A stretch of 64,000 bases of DNA, from assembly GCA_963775335.1 (NCBI GenBank), contig CAVZIJ010000006.1, positions 124,001 through 188,000 of the forward strand, read 5' to 3'. The notes beneath the pieces are model-generated. The model did no database searches, had not been told where the DNA came from, and saw only the letters and a list, made by a program, of their open reading frames with translations. Both the position numbers and the translations under genes were made by a program. Numbering within the stretch: the stretch's first letter is position 1; each line of letters opens with the position of its first letter. Below are positions 51,991 to 63,268 of the stretch, in pieces. This DNA is from CAVQCX01 sp963775335 (lineage in GTDB: Bacteria; Pseudomonadota; Gammaproteobacteria; Chromatiales; Chromatiaceae).

Positions 51991-52584
51991 ATGAGTGCAG
52001 AAGGCGTGGATCTGAAAAAGCGACGGTTTCTGACCGCCGCAACCAGCGTAGTCGGGGCCGTAGGGGTCGGCTATCTCGCTGTTCCCTTCATCTCTTCCAT
52101 GGAGCCCAGCGCCAAGGCGAAGGCCGCGGGTGCCCCGGTGGAGGCGGATATCAGCAAGCTGGAACCGGGGCAGCTGGTTCGCATCAAGTGGCGTGGCAAA
52201 CCGGTGTGGGTGGTCTATAGGACCGAGCAGAATCTCAAGGACCTGCCTACGCTGGACGATCAGCTTCGAGACCCGAAATCGGAGGAGCCGCAGCAGCCTC
52301 CCTACTGCAAGAACGAAGTCCGCTCGATCAAACCGAAATACTTCGTCGCCGTCGGTATCTGCACGCACCTGGGGTGCTCGCCCACCTATCGGCCGGACGT
52401 GGCCCCGGCTGATCTCGGTGGCGACTGGAAGGGCGGCTTCTACTGCCCCTGCCACGGCTCGCGGTACGACCTGGCCGGCCGGGTATACAAGAGCGTCCCT
52501 GCCCCGCTGAACCTTGAGATCCCCAAGCACCAGTATCTGTCCGAGACCAAGCTGCTGATCGGCCAAGACGGAGGAGCCGCGTGA
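51991..52584 (+). CDS. petA: Ubiquinol-cytochrome c reductase iron-sulfur (Rieske) subunit
   Basis: High-potential [2Fe-2S] subunit of the bc1 complex, 197 residues. A KKRRFL twin-arginine-type motif precedes the single N-terminal helix, fitting Tat export. Cluster ligands C124 and H126 in CTHLGC and C152 and H155 in CPCHGS are present, with the C129-C154 disulfide pair. First gene of petABC; its stop overlaps the petB start. Confidence 0.97.
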   Translation: MSAEGVDLKKRRFLTAATSVVGAVGVGYLAVPFISSMEPSAKAKAAGAPVEADISKLEPGQLVRIKWRGKPVWVVYRTEQNLKDLPTLDDQLRDPKSEEPQQPPYCKNEVRSIKPKYFVAVGICTHLGCSPTYRPDVAPADLGGDWKGGFYCPCHGSRYDLAGRVYKSVPAPLNLEIPKHQYLSETKLLIGQDGGAA

Positions 52585-53795
52585 TGAGCACCCTGCTGAA
52601 CTGGATCGACGAGCGGTTCCCGCTCACCAAGGTGTGGAACGAGCACCTGGCGCAGTACTACGCGCCGAAGAACTTCAACTTCTGGTACTTCTTCGGCTCG
52701 CTCGCCCTGCTGGTGCTGGTCAATCAGATCGTCACCGGCATCTGGCTGACGATGAACTACAAGCCCGATGCGGACCTCGCCTTCGGCTCCATCGAGTACA
52801 TCATGCGGGACGTCAACTGGGGCTGGCTGATCCGCTACATGCACTCCACCGGGGCCTCGGCGTTTTTCATCGTCGTGTATCTGCATATGTTCAGAGGCCT
52901 GATCTACGGCTCACACCAGAAGCCCCGCGAGCTGATCTGGATCTTCGGTATGCTGATCTACGTGGCGCTCATGGCCGAGGCCTTCATGGGCTATCTGTTG
53001 CCCTGGGGCCAGATGTCCTACTGGGGCGCGCAGGTCATCATCTCGCTGTTCAGCGCGATCCCGGCGGTGGGCGACCACTTGGCGCAGTGGATTCGCGGTG
53101 ACTTCGTGGTCTCGGACGCGACTCTGAACCGGTTCTTCGCCTTCCATGTCATCGCCCTGCCCCTGGTGTTGGTGATGCTGGTGTTTGTCCACATTGTCGC
53201 GTTGCACAAGGTGGGCTCGAACAACCCCGACGGTGTGGAGATCAAGAAGAAGAAGGATGCCAACGGCATCCCCCTGGACGGCATCCCCTTCCATCCCTAT
53301 TACACGGTCAAGGACATCGCCGGCGTCGGCGTCTTTCTGATCCTGTTCGCCCTGGTGATCTTCTTCAAGCCCGAGTTCGGCGGCTGGTTCCTGGAGCCCG
53401 ACAACTTCTCGCCGGCCGATCCCCTGAAGACGCCTCCGGATATTGTGCCGCTCTGGTACTTCACCCCGTTCTACGCCATCCTGCGGTCGGTGCCCGACAA
53501 ATTCCTCGGCGTGTTGACGATGTTTGGGGCCATCGCGGCGTTGTTCGCGCTCCCCTGGCTGGATCGCAGCGGGGTTCGGTCGATCCGCTACAAGGGCCCG
53601 ATCTTCAAGATTGCCATCGCCATCTTTGTGGTGAGCTTCGCCGTGTTGGGCTATTTCGGCACCCAGCCGCCTACCCCGGTCCACACCATCGTCTCCCGGA
53701 TCTTCGCGGTGCTGTACTTCGCCTTCTTCGTGCTGATGCCGGTGTACAGCAAGATCGACAAGACCAAGCCTGTTCCGGAGAGGGTGACCCAATGA
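52584..53795 (+). CDS. petB: Ubiquinol-cytochrome c reductase cytochrome b subunit
   Basis: Membrane core of bc1 with both quinone sites, 403 residues and about eight helices. Heme-ligand histidines lie in IRYMHSTGASAFFIVVYLHM and in FFAFHVIALPLVL...VHIVALH. GYLLPWGQMSYWGA is conserved. The Qo-site motif normally PEWY reads PLWY here (DIVPLWYFTPFYAILR). ATG 52584 overlaps the petA stop and has GGAGGA upstream; a GTG at 52581 is possible. Confidence 0.97.
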   Translation: MSTLLNWIDERFPLTKVWNEHLAQYYAPKNFNFWYFFGSLALLVLVNQIVTGIWLTMNYKPDADLAFGSIEYIMRDVNWGWLIRYMHSTGASAFFIVVYLHMFRGLIYGSHQKPRELIWIFGMLIYVALMAEAFMGYLLPWGQMSYWGAQVIISLFSAIPAVGDHLAQWIRGDFVVSDATLNRFFAFHVIALPLVLVMLVFVHIVALHKVGSNNPDGVEIKKKKDANGIPLDGIPFHPYYTVKDIAGVGVFLILFALVIFFKPEFGGWFLEPDNFSPADPLKTPPDIVPLWYFTPFYAILRSVPDKFLGVLTMFGAIAALFALPWLDRSGVRSIRYKGPIFKIAIAIFVVSFAVLGYFGTQPPTPVHTIVSRIFAVLYFAFFVLMPVYSKIDKTKPVPERVTQ

Positions 53796-54532
53796 AAAAG
53801 CTCATTTTGACACTGCTGATGTTGTTGGTACCCCTGGGCGCCATGGCCGCCGCAGAGGCCATCCACCTGGATCACGTCGACATCGACCTCAAGGACCAGG
53901 CCGCGGTGCAGCGGGGAGCCAAGTACTTCGTCAATTATTGCCAGGGGTGCCACTCGGCCAAGTACGTGCGCTACGAGCGCCTCATGAAGGACCTGGGGCT
54001 CACCGAGAAGGAGGTGCGTGCGAACCTGATGTTTACCGGGGAGAAGATCGGTGACCACATGACGATCGCCGCCACGCCCGCCGATCAGGAGGCCTGGTTC
54101 GGCAAGGCCCCGCCGGACCTGTCGCTGGAGGCCCGGTACCGCGGCACGGACTGGCTCTACACCTATCTGCGCAGTTTCTATCTGGACGACTCCCGCCCGT
54201 TCGGGGTGAACAACACCGTTTTCCCCGATGTGGCTATGCCCGATGTCCTGGCGGAGCTCCAGGGCTACCAGAAAGCGGTGTTTAAGGAGGAGACCGATGC
54301 GGAGGGCAACACTCACAAGGTGTTCGATCACTTCGAGGCGGCCACCGGCGGGAAGCTCACCAGCGAACAGTATGACAAGGTGGTGCATGATCTGGTCACG
54401 TTCCTCAGCTACATCGGTGAGCCCGTGAAGGTCGAGCGCGAAAGTCTCGGCGTGAAGGTGGTCATCTTCCTGCTGATCTTTACGGTCATCGCGTACCTCC
54501 TGAAGAAGGAATACTGGCGAGACATCCACTAG
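53792..54532 (+). CDS. petC: Ubiquinol-cytochrome c reductase cytochrome c1
   Basis: Periplasmic c-type cytochrome passing electrons from the Rieske centre to soluble cytochrome c. 246 residues: cleavable signal peptide, heme motif CQGCH (C50, C53, H54), likely Met ligand in VFPDVAMPDVL, and a C-terminal anchor (VVIFLLIFTVIAYLLKKEYW). The ATG overlaps the petB stop (ATGA), implying coupled translation. Confidence 0.97.
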   Translation: MKKLILTLLMLLVPLGAMAAAEAIHLDHVDIDLKDQAAVQRGAKYFVNYCQGCHSAKYVRYERLMKDLGLTEKEVRANLMFTGEKIGDHMTIAATPADQEAWFGKAPPDLSLEARYRGTDWLYTYLRSFYLDDSRPFGVNNTVFPDVAMPDVLAELQGYQKAVFKEETDAEGNTHKVFDHFEAATGGKLTSEQYDKVVHDLVTFLSYIGEPVKVERESLGVKVVIFLLIFTVIAYLLKKEYWRDIH

Positions 54533-54556
54533 TAACCGCACAGCCCGCGAAGGCCC

Positions 54557-54595
54557 GGGGGGCGCGCAGTTTTTGGGTTATACTGTGCGCCCCCC
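54557..54595 (+). promoter_or_regulatory. Large hairpin with embedded -10 between petC and sspA
   Basis: GGGGGGCGCGCAG (54557-54569) pairs with CTGTGCGCCCCCC (54583-54595), 13 bp with one G-U, around a T-rich 13-nt loop. A TATACT hexamer at 54579-54584 overlaps the loop and 3' arm and is followed by a GC-rich discriminator. It may end petABC and also start sspAB. Confidence 0.55.
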
Positions 54596-54744
54596 GCGCT
54601 TTTCGGGGATGGGAATGATGAAGGTGCGACGCTTGCGCGGATGCGTTTGGGCTGCCGGCTGCACCGCCTGACCCGGCCGAGCCCGGCTGGGCACCTAGGG
54701 CCATGTTCGCCGCCACGGCCCGGGTTCGCGACCGGAGTAAGTCG

Positions 54745-55368
54745 TTGGCGGCAGCTGCGAGCAAGCAATCTGTGATGACCCTGTACTCCAATCCGAGGAG
54801 CGCGTACAGCCACCGAGTACGCCTGGTCCTGGCCGAGAAGAACATAACCGTGGACGTCGTCGACGCGGACCCCCATGCGCTACCCGGCGATGTCATGGAT
54901 CTCAATCCCTACGGCACCTTGCCGGTGCTGGTGGATCGGGAGCTGGTGCTCTACGAGTCTCGGATCATCATGGAGTACCTGGACGAGCGCTTTCCCCATC
55001 CGCCCCTTCTGCCGGTCGACCCGGTCTCCCGGGCGAGTGCGCGTCTGTACCTGTTTCGCGTCGATCACGACTGGTACCGCCTGATGAGCCTCGTCCTCGC
55101 CGGTGGAAAGGACGCCCAGCCTGCCCGCAAGCAGCTTCGTGACAGCCTGATTCGTAGCGCGGCGGTGATCGGCGCCAAGCCCTTCTTCATGAGCGATGAG
55201 CTCGGTCTGGTGGACTGCAGCATCGCGCCGCTGCTGTGGCGGCTGCCCGCGCTCGGGGTGGACCTGCCGCCCCAGGCGAAGGCCATCCAGGCGTACGCGG
55301 AGCGCATGTTCAAGCGCGAGTCCTTCGTGCGCAGCCTCACCGAGCCCGAGCGGGAGATGCGTGGCTGA
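54745..55368 (+). CDS. sspA: Stringent starvation protein A
   Basis: RNA polymerase-associated protein with a glutathione-transferase fold that lacks GST activity. SVMTLYSNPRSAYSHRVRLV, VDRELVLYESRIIMEYLDER, FPHPPLLPVDPVSRA and LVDCSIAPLLWRLPALG match SspA. I chose TTG 54745: GGAG is 7 bp upstream and it gives MAAAASKQSVMTLYS, parallel to the E. coli N-terminus MAVAANKRSVMTL. ATG 54775 would cut off that segment. 207 residues. Followed by sspB. Confidence 0.94.
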   Translation: MAAAASKQSVMTLYSNPRSAYSHRVRLVLAEKNITVDVVDADPHALPGDVMDLNPYGTLPVLVDRELVLYESRIIMEYLDERFPHPPLLPVDPVSRASARLYLFRVDHDWYRLMSLVLAGGKDAQPARKQLRDSLIRSAAVIGAKPFFMSDELGLVDCSIAPLLWRLPALGVDLPPQAKAIQAYAERMFKRESFVRSLTEPEREMRG

Positions 55369-55401
55369 AGGCCGGGAGCAGGCAGCCGGCGCCGACCCGC
55401 C

Positions 55402-55797
55402 ATGACCCCGACCCGCCCGTACCTGATCCGCGCGTTCTATGAGTGGATCATCGACAACGGCCTGACCCCCCACCTGATGGTGGACTCCCAAGCCCAAGGT
55501 GTCACCGTGCCGCAGGGCTACGTGGAGGACGGACGCATTGTCCTGAATATCGGGCCCACTGCCGTCCACGGGCTCGATCTGAGCAACGACCTGATCTCGT
55601 TCAGCGCGCGCTTCGGGGGTGTGCCCATGGCGGTGCGGGTCCCGCCCGAGGCTGTGCTCGGCATCTATGCGCGGGAGAACGGGCGAGGCATGCTGTTTCC
55701 GGAAGAGCCGCCGGAGCCGGGCGGCAGTCCGGACGACGAGCCCGAGCCCCCCAAGCCGAGTGGCGAAGGCCGTCCCAGCCTGAAGGTGGTGAAATGA
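55402..55797 (+). CDS. sspB: ClpXP adaptor SspB
   Basis: Delivers SsrA-tagged proteins to ClpXP. 131 residues: folded domain (RPYLIRAFYEWIIDNGLTPH, FSARFGGVPMAVRVPPEAVLGIYARENG), a Pro/Glu/Asp-rich flexible linker, and the C-terminal ClpX-binding tail RPSLKVVK. It follows sspA by 33 bp. Its stop directly abuts the stop of the convergent DUF3301 gene. Confidence 0.96.
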   Translation: MTPTRPYLIRAFYEWIIDNGLTPHLMVDSQAQGVTVPQGYVEDGRIVLNIGPTAVHGLDLSNDLISFSARFGGVPMAVRVPPEAVLGIYARENGRGMLFPEEPPEPGGSPDDEPEPPKPSGEGRPSLKVVK

Positions 55798-56187
55798 TCA
55801 AGGCGGGCGGCGCCTGAAGGGGATGACCTTGCGGTCCTCGTGCACCTCTCCGGGATCATCGGTCCCGCTGGTCGGAGCCTGTTCGGGATCGCTCGGCAGG
55901 CCCAAGCTGAATTCCTCCACGTTGCTGCCGAGCATGACCATGTGCCCGGTGTGCCGGCCCACTCCTTCCTCGCTGTAGTCGAATCGGTACAGCCGGCGCA
56001 CGACTAGCCCCCTTCTGGTGCGCCTTAGCCCGAGGCGCGACAGGGCCACCGTCTGGTCGAGAAATTGCAGGTCCCGGCGCGCGCACATCTCGGCCGCAAT
56101 CGCCGTGGCCAGCTCCCGGGCGCGTGCGCTGTCCAGCCAGAACCAGGCGCAGCCAAGCAGGAGACCGCTGAGGAGAAGGCTGGTCAA
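55798..56187 (-). CDS. DUF3301 family protein
   Basis: 129 residues. An N-terminal hydrophobic helix ending FWLDSARARELA is followed by AEMCARRDLQFLDQTVALSR, LRRTRRGLVVRRLYRFDYS and GHMVMLGSNVEEFSL; this succession resembles DUF3301 proteins, which are membrane-anchored and of unknown function. The start appears to be TTG at 56187; no better codon is in frame. Divergent from the macro-domain gene. Confidence 0.73.
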   Translation of the reverse strand: MTSLLLSGLLLGCAWFWLDSARARELATAIAAEMCARRDLQFLDQTVALSRLGLRRTRRGLVVRRLYRFDYSEEGVGRHTGHMVMLGSNVEEFSLGLPSDPEQAPTSGTDDPGEVHEDRKVIPFRRRPP

Positions 56188-56261
56188 TTGGGTAGCGACC
56201 TTTGCATCGGGGGCCGGTTCATCCTAAGGTCTGGAGGGATGGCGAACAATCGGAGGCGGCA

Positions 56262-56774
56262 GTGGGCGCGATCCGGATCATTCAAGGGGACATCACCGCA
56301 CTGGCGGTCGACGCCATCGTCAATGCCGCGAACAGCGGCCTGCTCGGCGGCGGGGGGGTCGATGGCGCTATCCACCGGGCGGCCGGTCCGCAGCTGAGGC
56401 AGTATAACCAGCAGCTGGGCGGCTGCCCTCCCGGCGAAGCGCGGATCAGCCCGGGATTCCGACTGCCCGCGACATGGGTCATCAGTACCGTGGGGCCGGT
56501 CTGGCACGGCGGGGACCGGGGTGAGCCCGAGACCCTGCGAAGCTGCTATGAGCGCAGCTTGGGTCTGGCGCGGCTTCGAGGGCTGCGCACCATTGCATTC
56601 CCGGCCATCAGCACCGGCGTGTACGGCTACCCGAAGGAGCAGGCGGCGGCGATCGCGCTGGTCGCCATGCAGGCTGCCAGGGCGGACTTCGACGAGATTA
56701 TCGCTTGCTGCTTCAGCGCAGAGGATGCCGACCTCTACCTCCGGCTCTGCCCCGAGTGCATCCAGGGGGCCTGA
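56262..56774 (+). CDS. Macro-domain protein, O-acetyl-ADP-ribose deacetylase type
   Basis: 170 residues, a single macro domain. IIQGDITALAVDAIVNAANSG, LLGGGGVDGAIHRAAG, GEARISPGFRLPATWVISTVGP and IAFPAISTGVYGYP are the ADP-ribose-binding signatures shared with YmdB. The family removes acetyl or ADP-ribose groups. GTG 56262 with GGAGG 5 bp upstream gives MGAIRIIQGDI; an upstream frame from 56202 is not conserved. Confidence 0.93.
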   Translation: MGAIRIIQGDITALAVDAIVNAANSGLLGGGGVDGAIHRAAGPQLRQYNQQLGGCPPGEARISPGFRLPATWVISTVGPVWHGGDRGEPETLRSCYERSLGLARLRGLRTIAFPAISTGVYGYPKEQAAAIALVAMQAARADFDEIIACCFSAEDADLYLRLCPECIQGA

Positions 56775-56814
56775 CCCGGCCCCGGCCAAAGTGGCTCGCC
56801 CAGCCGATGGGCTA

Positions 56815-56843
56815 TTGACAATAAGCTTGAGACGAGCGCCAAT
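56815..56843 (+). promoter_or_regulatory. Candidate promoter of the CTERM microprotein
   Basis: A perfect TTGACA (56815-56820), a 17-bp spacer and GCCAAT (56838-56843). The -10 matches only at its AAT half. It lies 30 bp before the proposed start. Confidence 0.4.
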
Positions 56844-56873
56844 GACCGCTGGTCCTCCCAGGAAATGACGCTT

Positions 56874-57029
56874 GTGAAAACACTCACTTTCGCCCTGCTC
56901 GCGATTGCCCCCCTCTGCGCCTTCGCCGGCATTCAGTCCGGGCCGAACCCGGGGGTACCCCTTCCCGGCGTTCTAACCCTGATGGCGATCGGCGCCGCCG
57001 GGATGGCGCTGGCGCGCCGACGCCGTTAG
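56874..57029 (+). CDS. 51-residue secreted microprotein with PEP/VPLPA-CTERM-like tail
   Basis: Begins with a signal peptide (MKTLTFALLAIAPLCAFA), a linker of about ten residues, then VPLPG, a hydrophobic helix (VLTLMAIGAAGMALA) and RRRR at the end. That tripartite tail is the pattern of PEP-CTERM/VPLPA-CTERM sorting signals handled by exosortase. GTG 56874 is 10 bp after AGGA; ATG 56865 would add three residues. Almost nothing remains between the two signals, so it may be a minimal surface peptide. No exosortase is in the window. Confidence 0.6.
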   Translation: MKTLTFALLAIAPLCAFAGIQSGPNPGVPLPGVLTLMAIGAAGMALARRRR

Positions 57030-57044
57030 CCGGCGGATCTGTCC

Positions 57045-57077
57045 GTAGCCCGGATGGAGCGCAGCGGACTCCGGGAC
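57045..57077. repeat. REP-like palindromic element
   Basis: CCCGGA (57049-57054) pairs with TCCGGG (57070-57075) around TGGAGCGCAGCGGAC, preceded by GTA. This is the familiar extragenic REP type (GTAGCCCGGATG...AGCGCAGCGGA..TCCGGG). It sits between two convergent genes. One copy is clear here. Confidence 0.75.
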
Positions 57078-57169
57078 AAGAGCATTTCAACGCCTTGAGT
57101 CCGCGGGGTGCTCCTCAGGCAGGCCCTCAGTCCGGGGCGGTCGCGCTTGGTTGGGGATGCTCCGCGGGC

Positions 57170-58849
57170 TCAGACCTCCCGGCGCGCCAAGGCCTCGCGT
57201 ATATGGTCGGCGGTGCGGATGGCGAGCGCCTCGATGGTGAGCGACGGCGCCTCCCCGCCGCCGGAGCTCGGAAAGACGCTGGCATCGGCGACGTAGAGGT
57301 TGCGCCAGCGGTGGCTCCGTCCCGCGGCGTTGATCACCGACTCCGCGGGGTTGCGGCCCATCCGGCAGGTGCCGAAGACGTGGGTCGCGCTGAAATAGTC
57401 GTAGGTGCCGTTTTCCCCGACCAGATCTCCCGCGCCCGCGGCGCGCGCCAGCGCCCGGCAGCGCTCCGCCATCGCCGCGAGCCGGTCGATCTCCAGCGCA
57501 GGAAGGAAGCTGTTGATTCGTGCGAGCGCCAGGCCCTGCCCGTCGGTCTGTTCGGGGTCGAGGTCAATATAGCTGCGCGGGTTGGGCAGGGACTCGCCGA
57601 CGGCCTCGATGGTGACCACGCGTCCCAACTGGTCGCGCATCGCGCGCTTGTGCTCCGAGCCCCAGCCCGGGACCACGTGCCGGGCGTAGCTGACCGGGCC
57701 CGCAAGACCGGCCGAAACAGACCCGCAGGCCAGTCGGTAGCCGCCCGGGATGCCGGGGATCGCGTCAGGGCTGTTGAAATCCCAGCAGATGATGTCGGAG
57801 GGCAGCCCCCGGTGGCTGCCCAGGTGCTCGGGGTGCAGGCCGCTGGTGCGCCAGAAGAGGGTCTCCATGAAATGACGGCCCACCTGGCCGGTCTCGTTCG
57901 CCAGGCCGTCGGGCGCGTGGCGGTTGGCTGAGAGCAGCAGCAGGCGAGGGGTCTCCACCGCCCCGCAGGCGAGGACCAGCACGCGTGGGATGAGACGTTT
58001 ACGGGTGTCTCCAGTCCCGAGATACTCCACGGCGGCGACGCGGTCGTCGGGGCCCGCCTCCAATCGCAGCACCGGGCTGTCGGTCAGGACCGCGCAGCGG
58101 CCCGTTGCCCGGGCACGGCGCAGGAACGTCTGGTCGACGCTGCCCTTGTCGGTGCGGGGGCAGCCGTGGGTGCAGCCGCCGCAGTAGTTGCACGGCGGGC
58201 GCCCATCGTAGCTCCGCGACAGCACGGCGAGGGGGTTGGCCTCCCAGTGGACGCCCAGGCTGGCCGTGGCCTCCATCACCTTGCGGCTGGCAAAGCTCGC
58301 CGGGTGCGGCGGCAGCGGCGCGGGGCGGCGGCGCAGCCGCTTTCCGGTACCCTGCGCCGCGGCCACGCCCAGCACCTTTTCGGCCATCTCGTAGTAGGGC
58401 TCCAGCTCCGCGTAGTCCAAGGGCCAGTCGGCAGCAACGCCGAACCGGCTGTGCATGCTCATCGACGCGGGGTTGAGCCGGTGTGCCTCTCCGGTGAAGT
58501 GAAGGGTGGTGCCGCCCAGCCCCCGTACGTGGTGGTAGCGCCAGGGAAAACGGCTCCCTGTGCGGTTGGCCTTGCCCTCGAGCCGGCCCCAGGATCTGAG
58601 GGGGTCCCTGTCGTTCGTCAGCGGCTGCATCGGGCCGAAGCTATGGCGGCCCTGGGAGCCCGGCTTGACCGGGAATAGGGTCAGCTCCCAATCCGGCCGA
58701 TTCAGGCGGTAGTCCAGGAACGGATCGAATTCCGGGCCGGCCTCCAGCACCAGGACTCGAAGCCCCAGCTCCGAGAGGCGCCAGGCGGCCGCCCCTCCCC
58801 CCGCCCCCGAGCCGACTACGACCACGTCTGCTTGCGACCCGGCACTCAC
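57170..58849 (-). CDS. GMC-family FAD oxidoreductase with ferredoxin-like Cys motif
   Basis: 559 residues. The FAD loop VVGSGAGGGAAAWRL is at the N-terminus, ACGAVETPRLLLLS lies mid-protein, and the catalytic region ATHVFGTCRMG near the end. C220, C223, C226 and C230 form CNYCGGCTHGCP (C-x2-C-x2-C-x3-CP), a possible iron-sulfur site as in bacterial FAD glucose/alcohol dehydrogenases. Its start overlaps the stop of the small subunit, so they form one operon. The substrate is unknown. No cytochrome subunit follows. Confidence 0.88.
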   Translation of the reverse strand: MSAGSQADVVVVGSGAGGGAAAWRLSELGLRVLVLEAGPEFDPFLDYRLNRPDWELTLFPVKPGSQGRHSFGPMQPLTNDRDPLRSWGRLEGKANRTGSRFPWRYHHVRGLGGTTLHFTGEAHRLNPASMSMHSRFGVAADWPLDYAELEPYYEMAEKVLGVAAAQGTGKRLRRRPAPLPPHPASFASRKVMEATASLGVHWEANPLAVLSRSYDGRPPCNYCGGCTHGCPRTDKGSVDQTFLRRARATGRCAVLTDSPVLRLEAGPDDRVAAVEYLGTGDTRKRLIPRVLVLACGAVETPRLLLLSANRHAPDGLANETGQVGRHFMETLFWRTSGLHPEHLGSHRGLPSDIICWDFNSPDAIPGIPGGYRLACGSVSAGLAGPVSYARHVVPGWGSEHKRAMRDQLGRVVTIEAVGESLPNPRSYIDLDPEQTDGQGLALARINSFLPALEIDRLAAMAERCRALARAAGAGDLVGENGTYDYFSATHVFGTCRMGRNPAESVINAAGRSHRWRNLYVADASVFPSSGGGEAPSLTIEALAIRTADHIREALARREV

Positions 58850-59364
58850 GAGGCGGTCCTCGGCGGGTCGGTGTACTCGGGGTAGCCGAGCGGCTGCGGC
58901 GGACCCGAATACCCGATTGCCGGCCAGGTCTCGGGCCGGCTGTAGTAGTAGCCGAAGGTCAGGTCGCGCAGCTCGCGGAAGAACCGGCCAAGGGGGGAGC
59001 GGTCCGGGAGTCCCTCGCAGCGGCGCAGGAGCTCTGTCTGGCGCCTCGCAGGAAGCGCGCCGAATCCGCTTCCCCAGGGTGCCGCTTGCGCGTCGAGCCA
59101 GGTCAGCCCCGCGCGGAAGCGGCGACGGATCGCGGCGTCACCTTCGGCCTCCTTGATGACCTGCTCCTGTACACTCAATTCCAGTGCGCCGGGGCTCAGC
59201 TCGTCGGATGGCGCTAGCAGGTCGATGATGGCGGTGAGTGCGGCCTTTTCTTCCGGACTCAGGGCCCGAGCCGGCCGGTGCCGCCAGACGCGATACGAAT
59301 AGGTCCCTCCGGCGGCCAGAATCGAGCCGAAGACGGTCAGTCGGAGGAAAAGACGACGGCGCAT
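58846..59364 (-). CDS. Gluconate 2-dehydrogenase subunit 3 family protein
   Basis: 172 residues from ATG 59364. The N-terminus MRRRLFLRLTVFGSILAAGG has a twin-arginine-like basic patch and a hydrophobic segment, fitting Tat export together with its partner. LSPEEKAALTAIIDLLAPSD and FFRELRDLTFGYYYSRPETW are typical of the small chaperone-like subunit of GMC dehydrogenases. The stop overlaps the oxidoreductase start (ATGA). Divergent from metH. Confidence 0.85.
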   Translation of the reverse strand: MRRRLFLRLTVFGSILAAGGTYSYRVWRHRPARALSPEEKAALTAIIDLLAPSDELSPGALELSVQEQVIKEAEGDAAIRRRFRAGLTWLDAQAAPWGSGFGALPARRQTELLRRCEGLPDRSPLGRFFRELRDLTFGYYYSRPETWPAIGYSGPPQPLGYPEYTDPPRTAS

Positions 59365-59490
59365 GTCGGACCCTGGTGCTCGGCGAGTGTACGCACTGTA
59401 GTCCAATCGGGCGTCGTTTGGAGCGCCCGGTCGGTTGCTCGACACCGTATTACCACACCGAGGTTGTTCGCCGCTCCCCACCGGCACCGA

Positions 59491-59496
59491 TATAAT
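59491..59496 (+). promoter_or_regulatory. Consensus -10 of metH
   Basis: A perfect TATAAT lies 30 bp before the metH ATG. The best -35 is TTCGCC (59467-59472) with an 18-bp spacer, matching consensus at three positions. The leader is too short for a cobalamin or SAH riboswitch. Confidence 0.6.
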
Positions 59497-59526
59497 CGAA
59501 CGCTTTTCCCGCGCCTGGACCTGCCA

Positions 59527-63243
<3,717 letters not shown>

Positions 63244-63268
63244 GACTGGCGCAAGGGAGAGACGCCGT

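Noticed and set aside
59278..59526. 83-codon N-terminal extension of metH
   Set aside because: It would cover the consensus -10 and the start of the divergent small-subunit gene; MetH homologues begin near the ATG at 59527.
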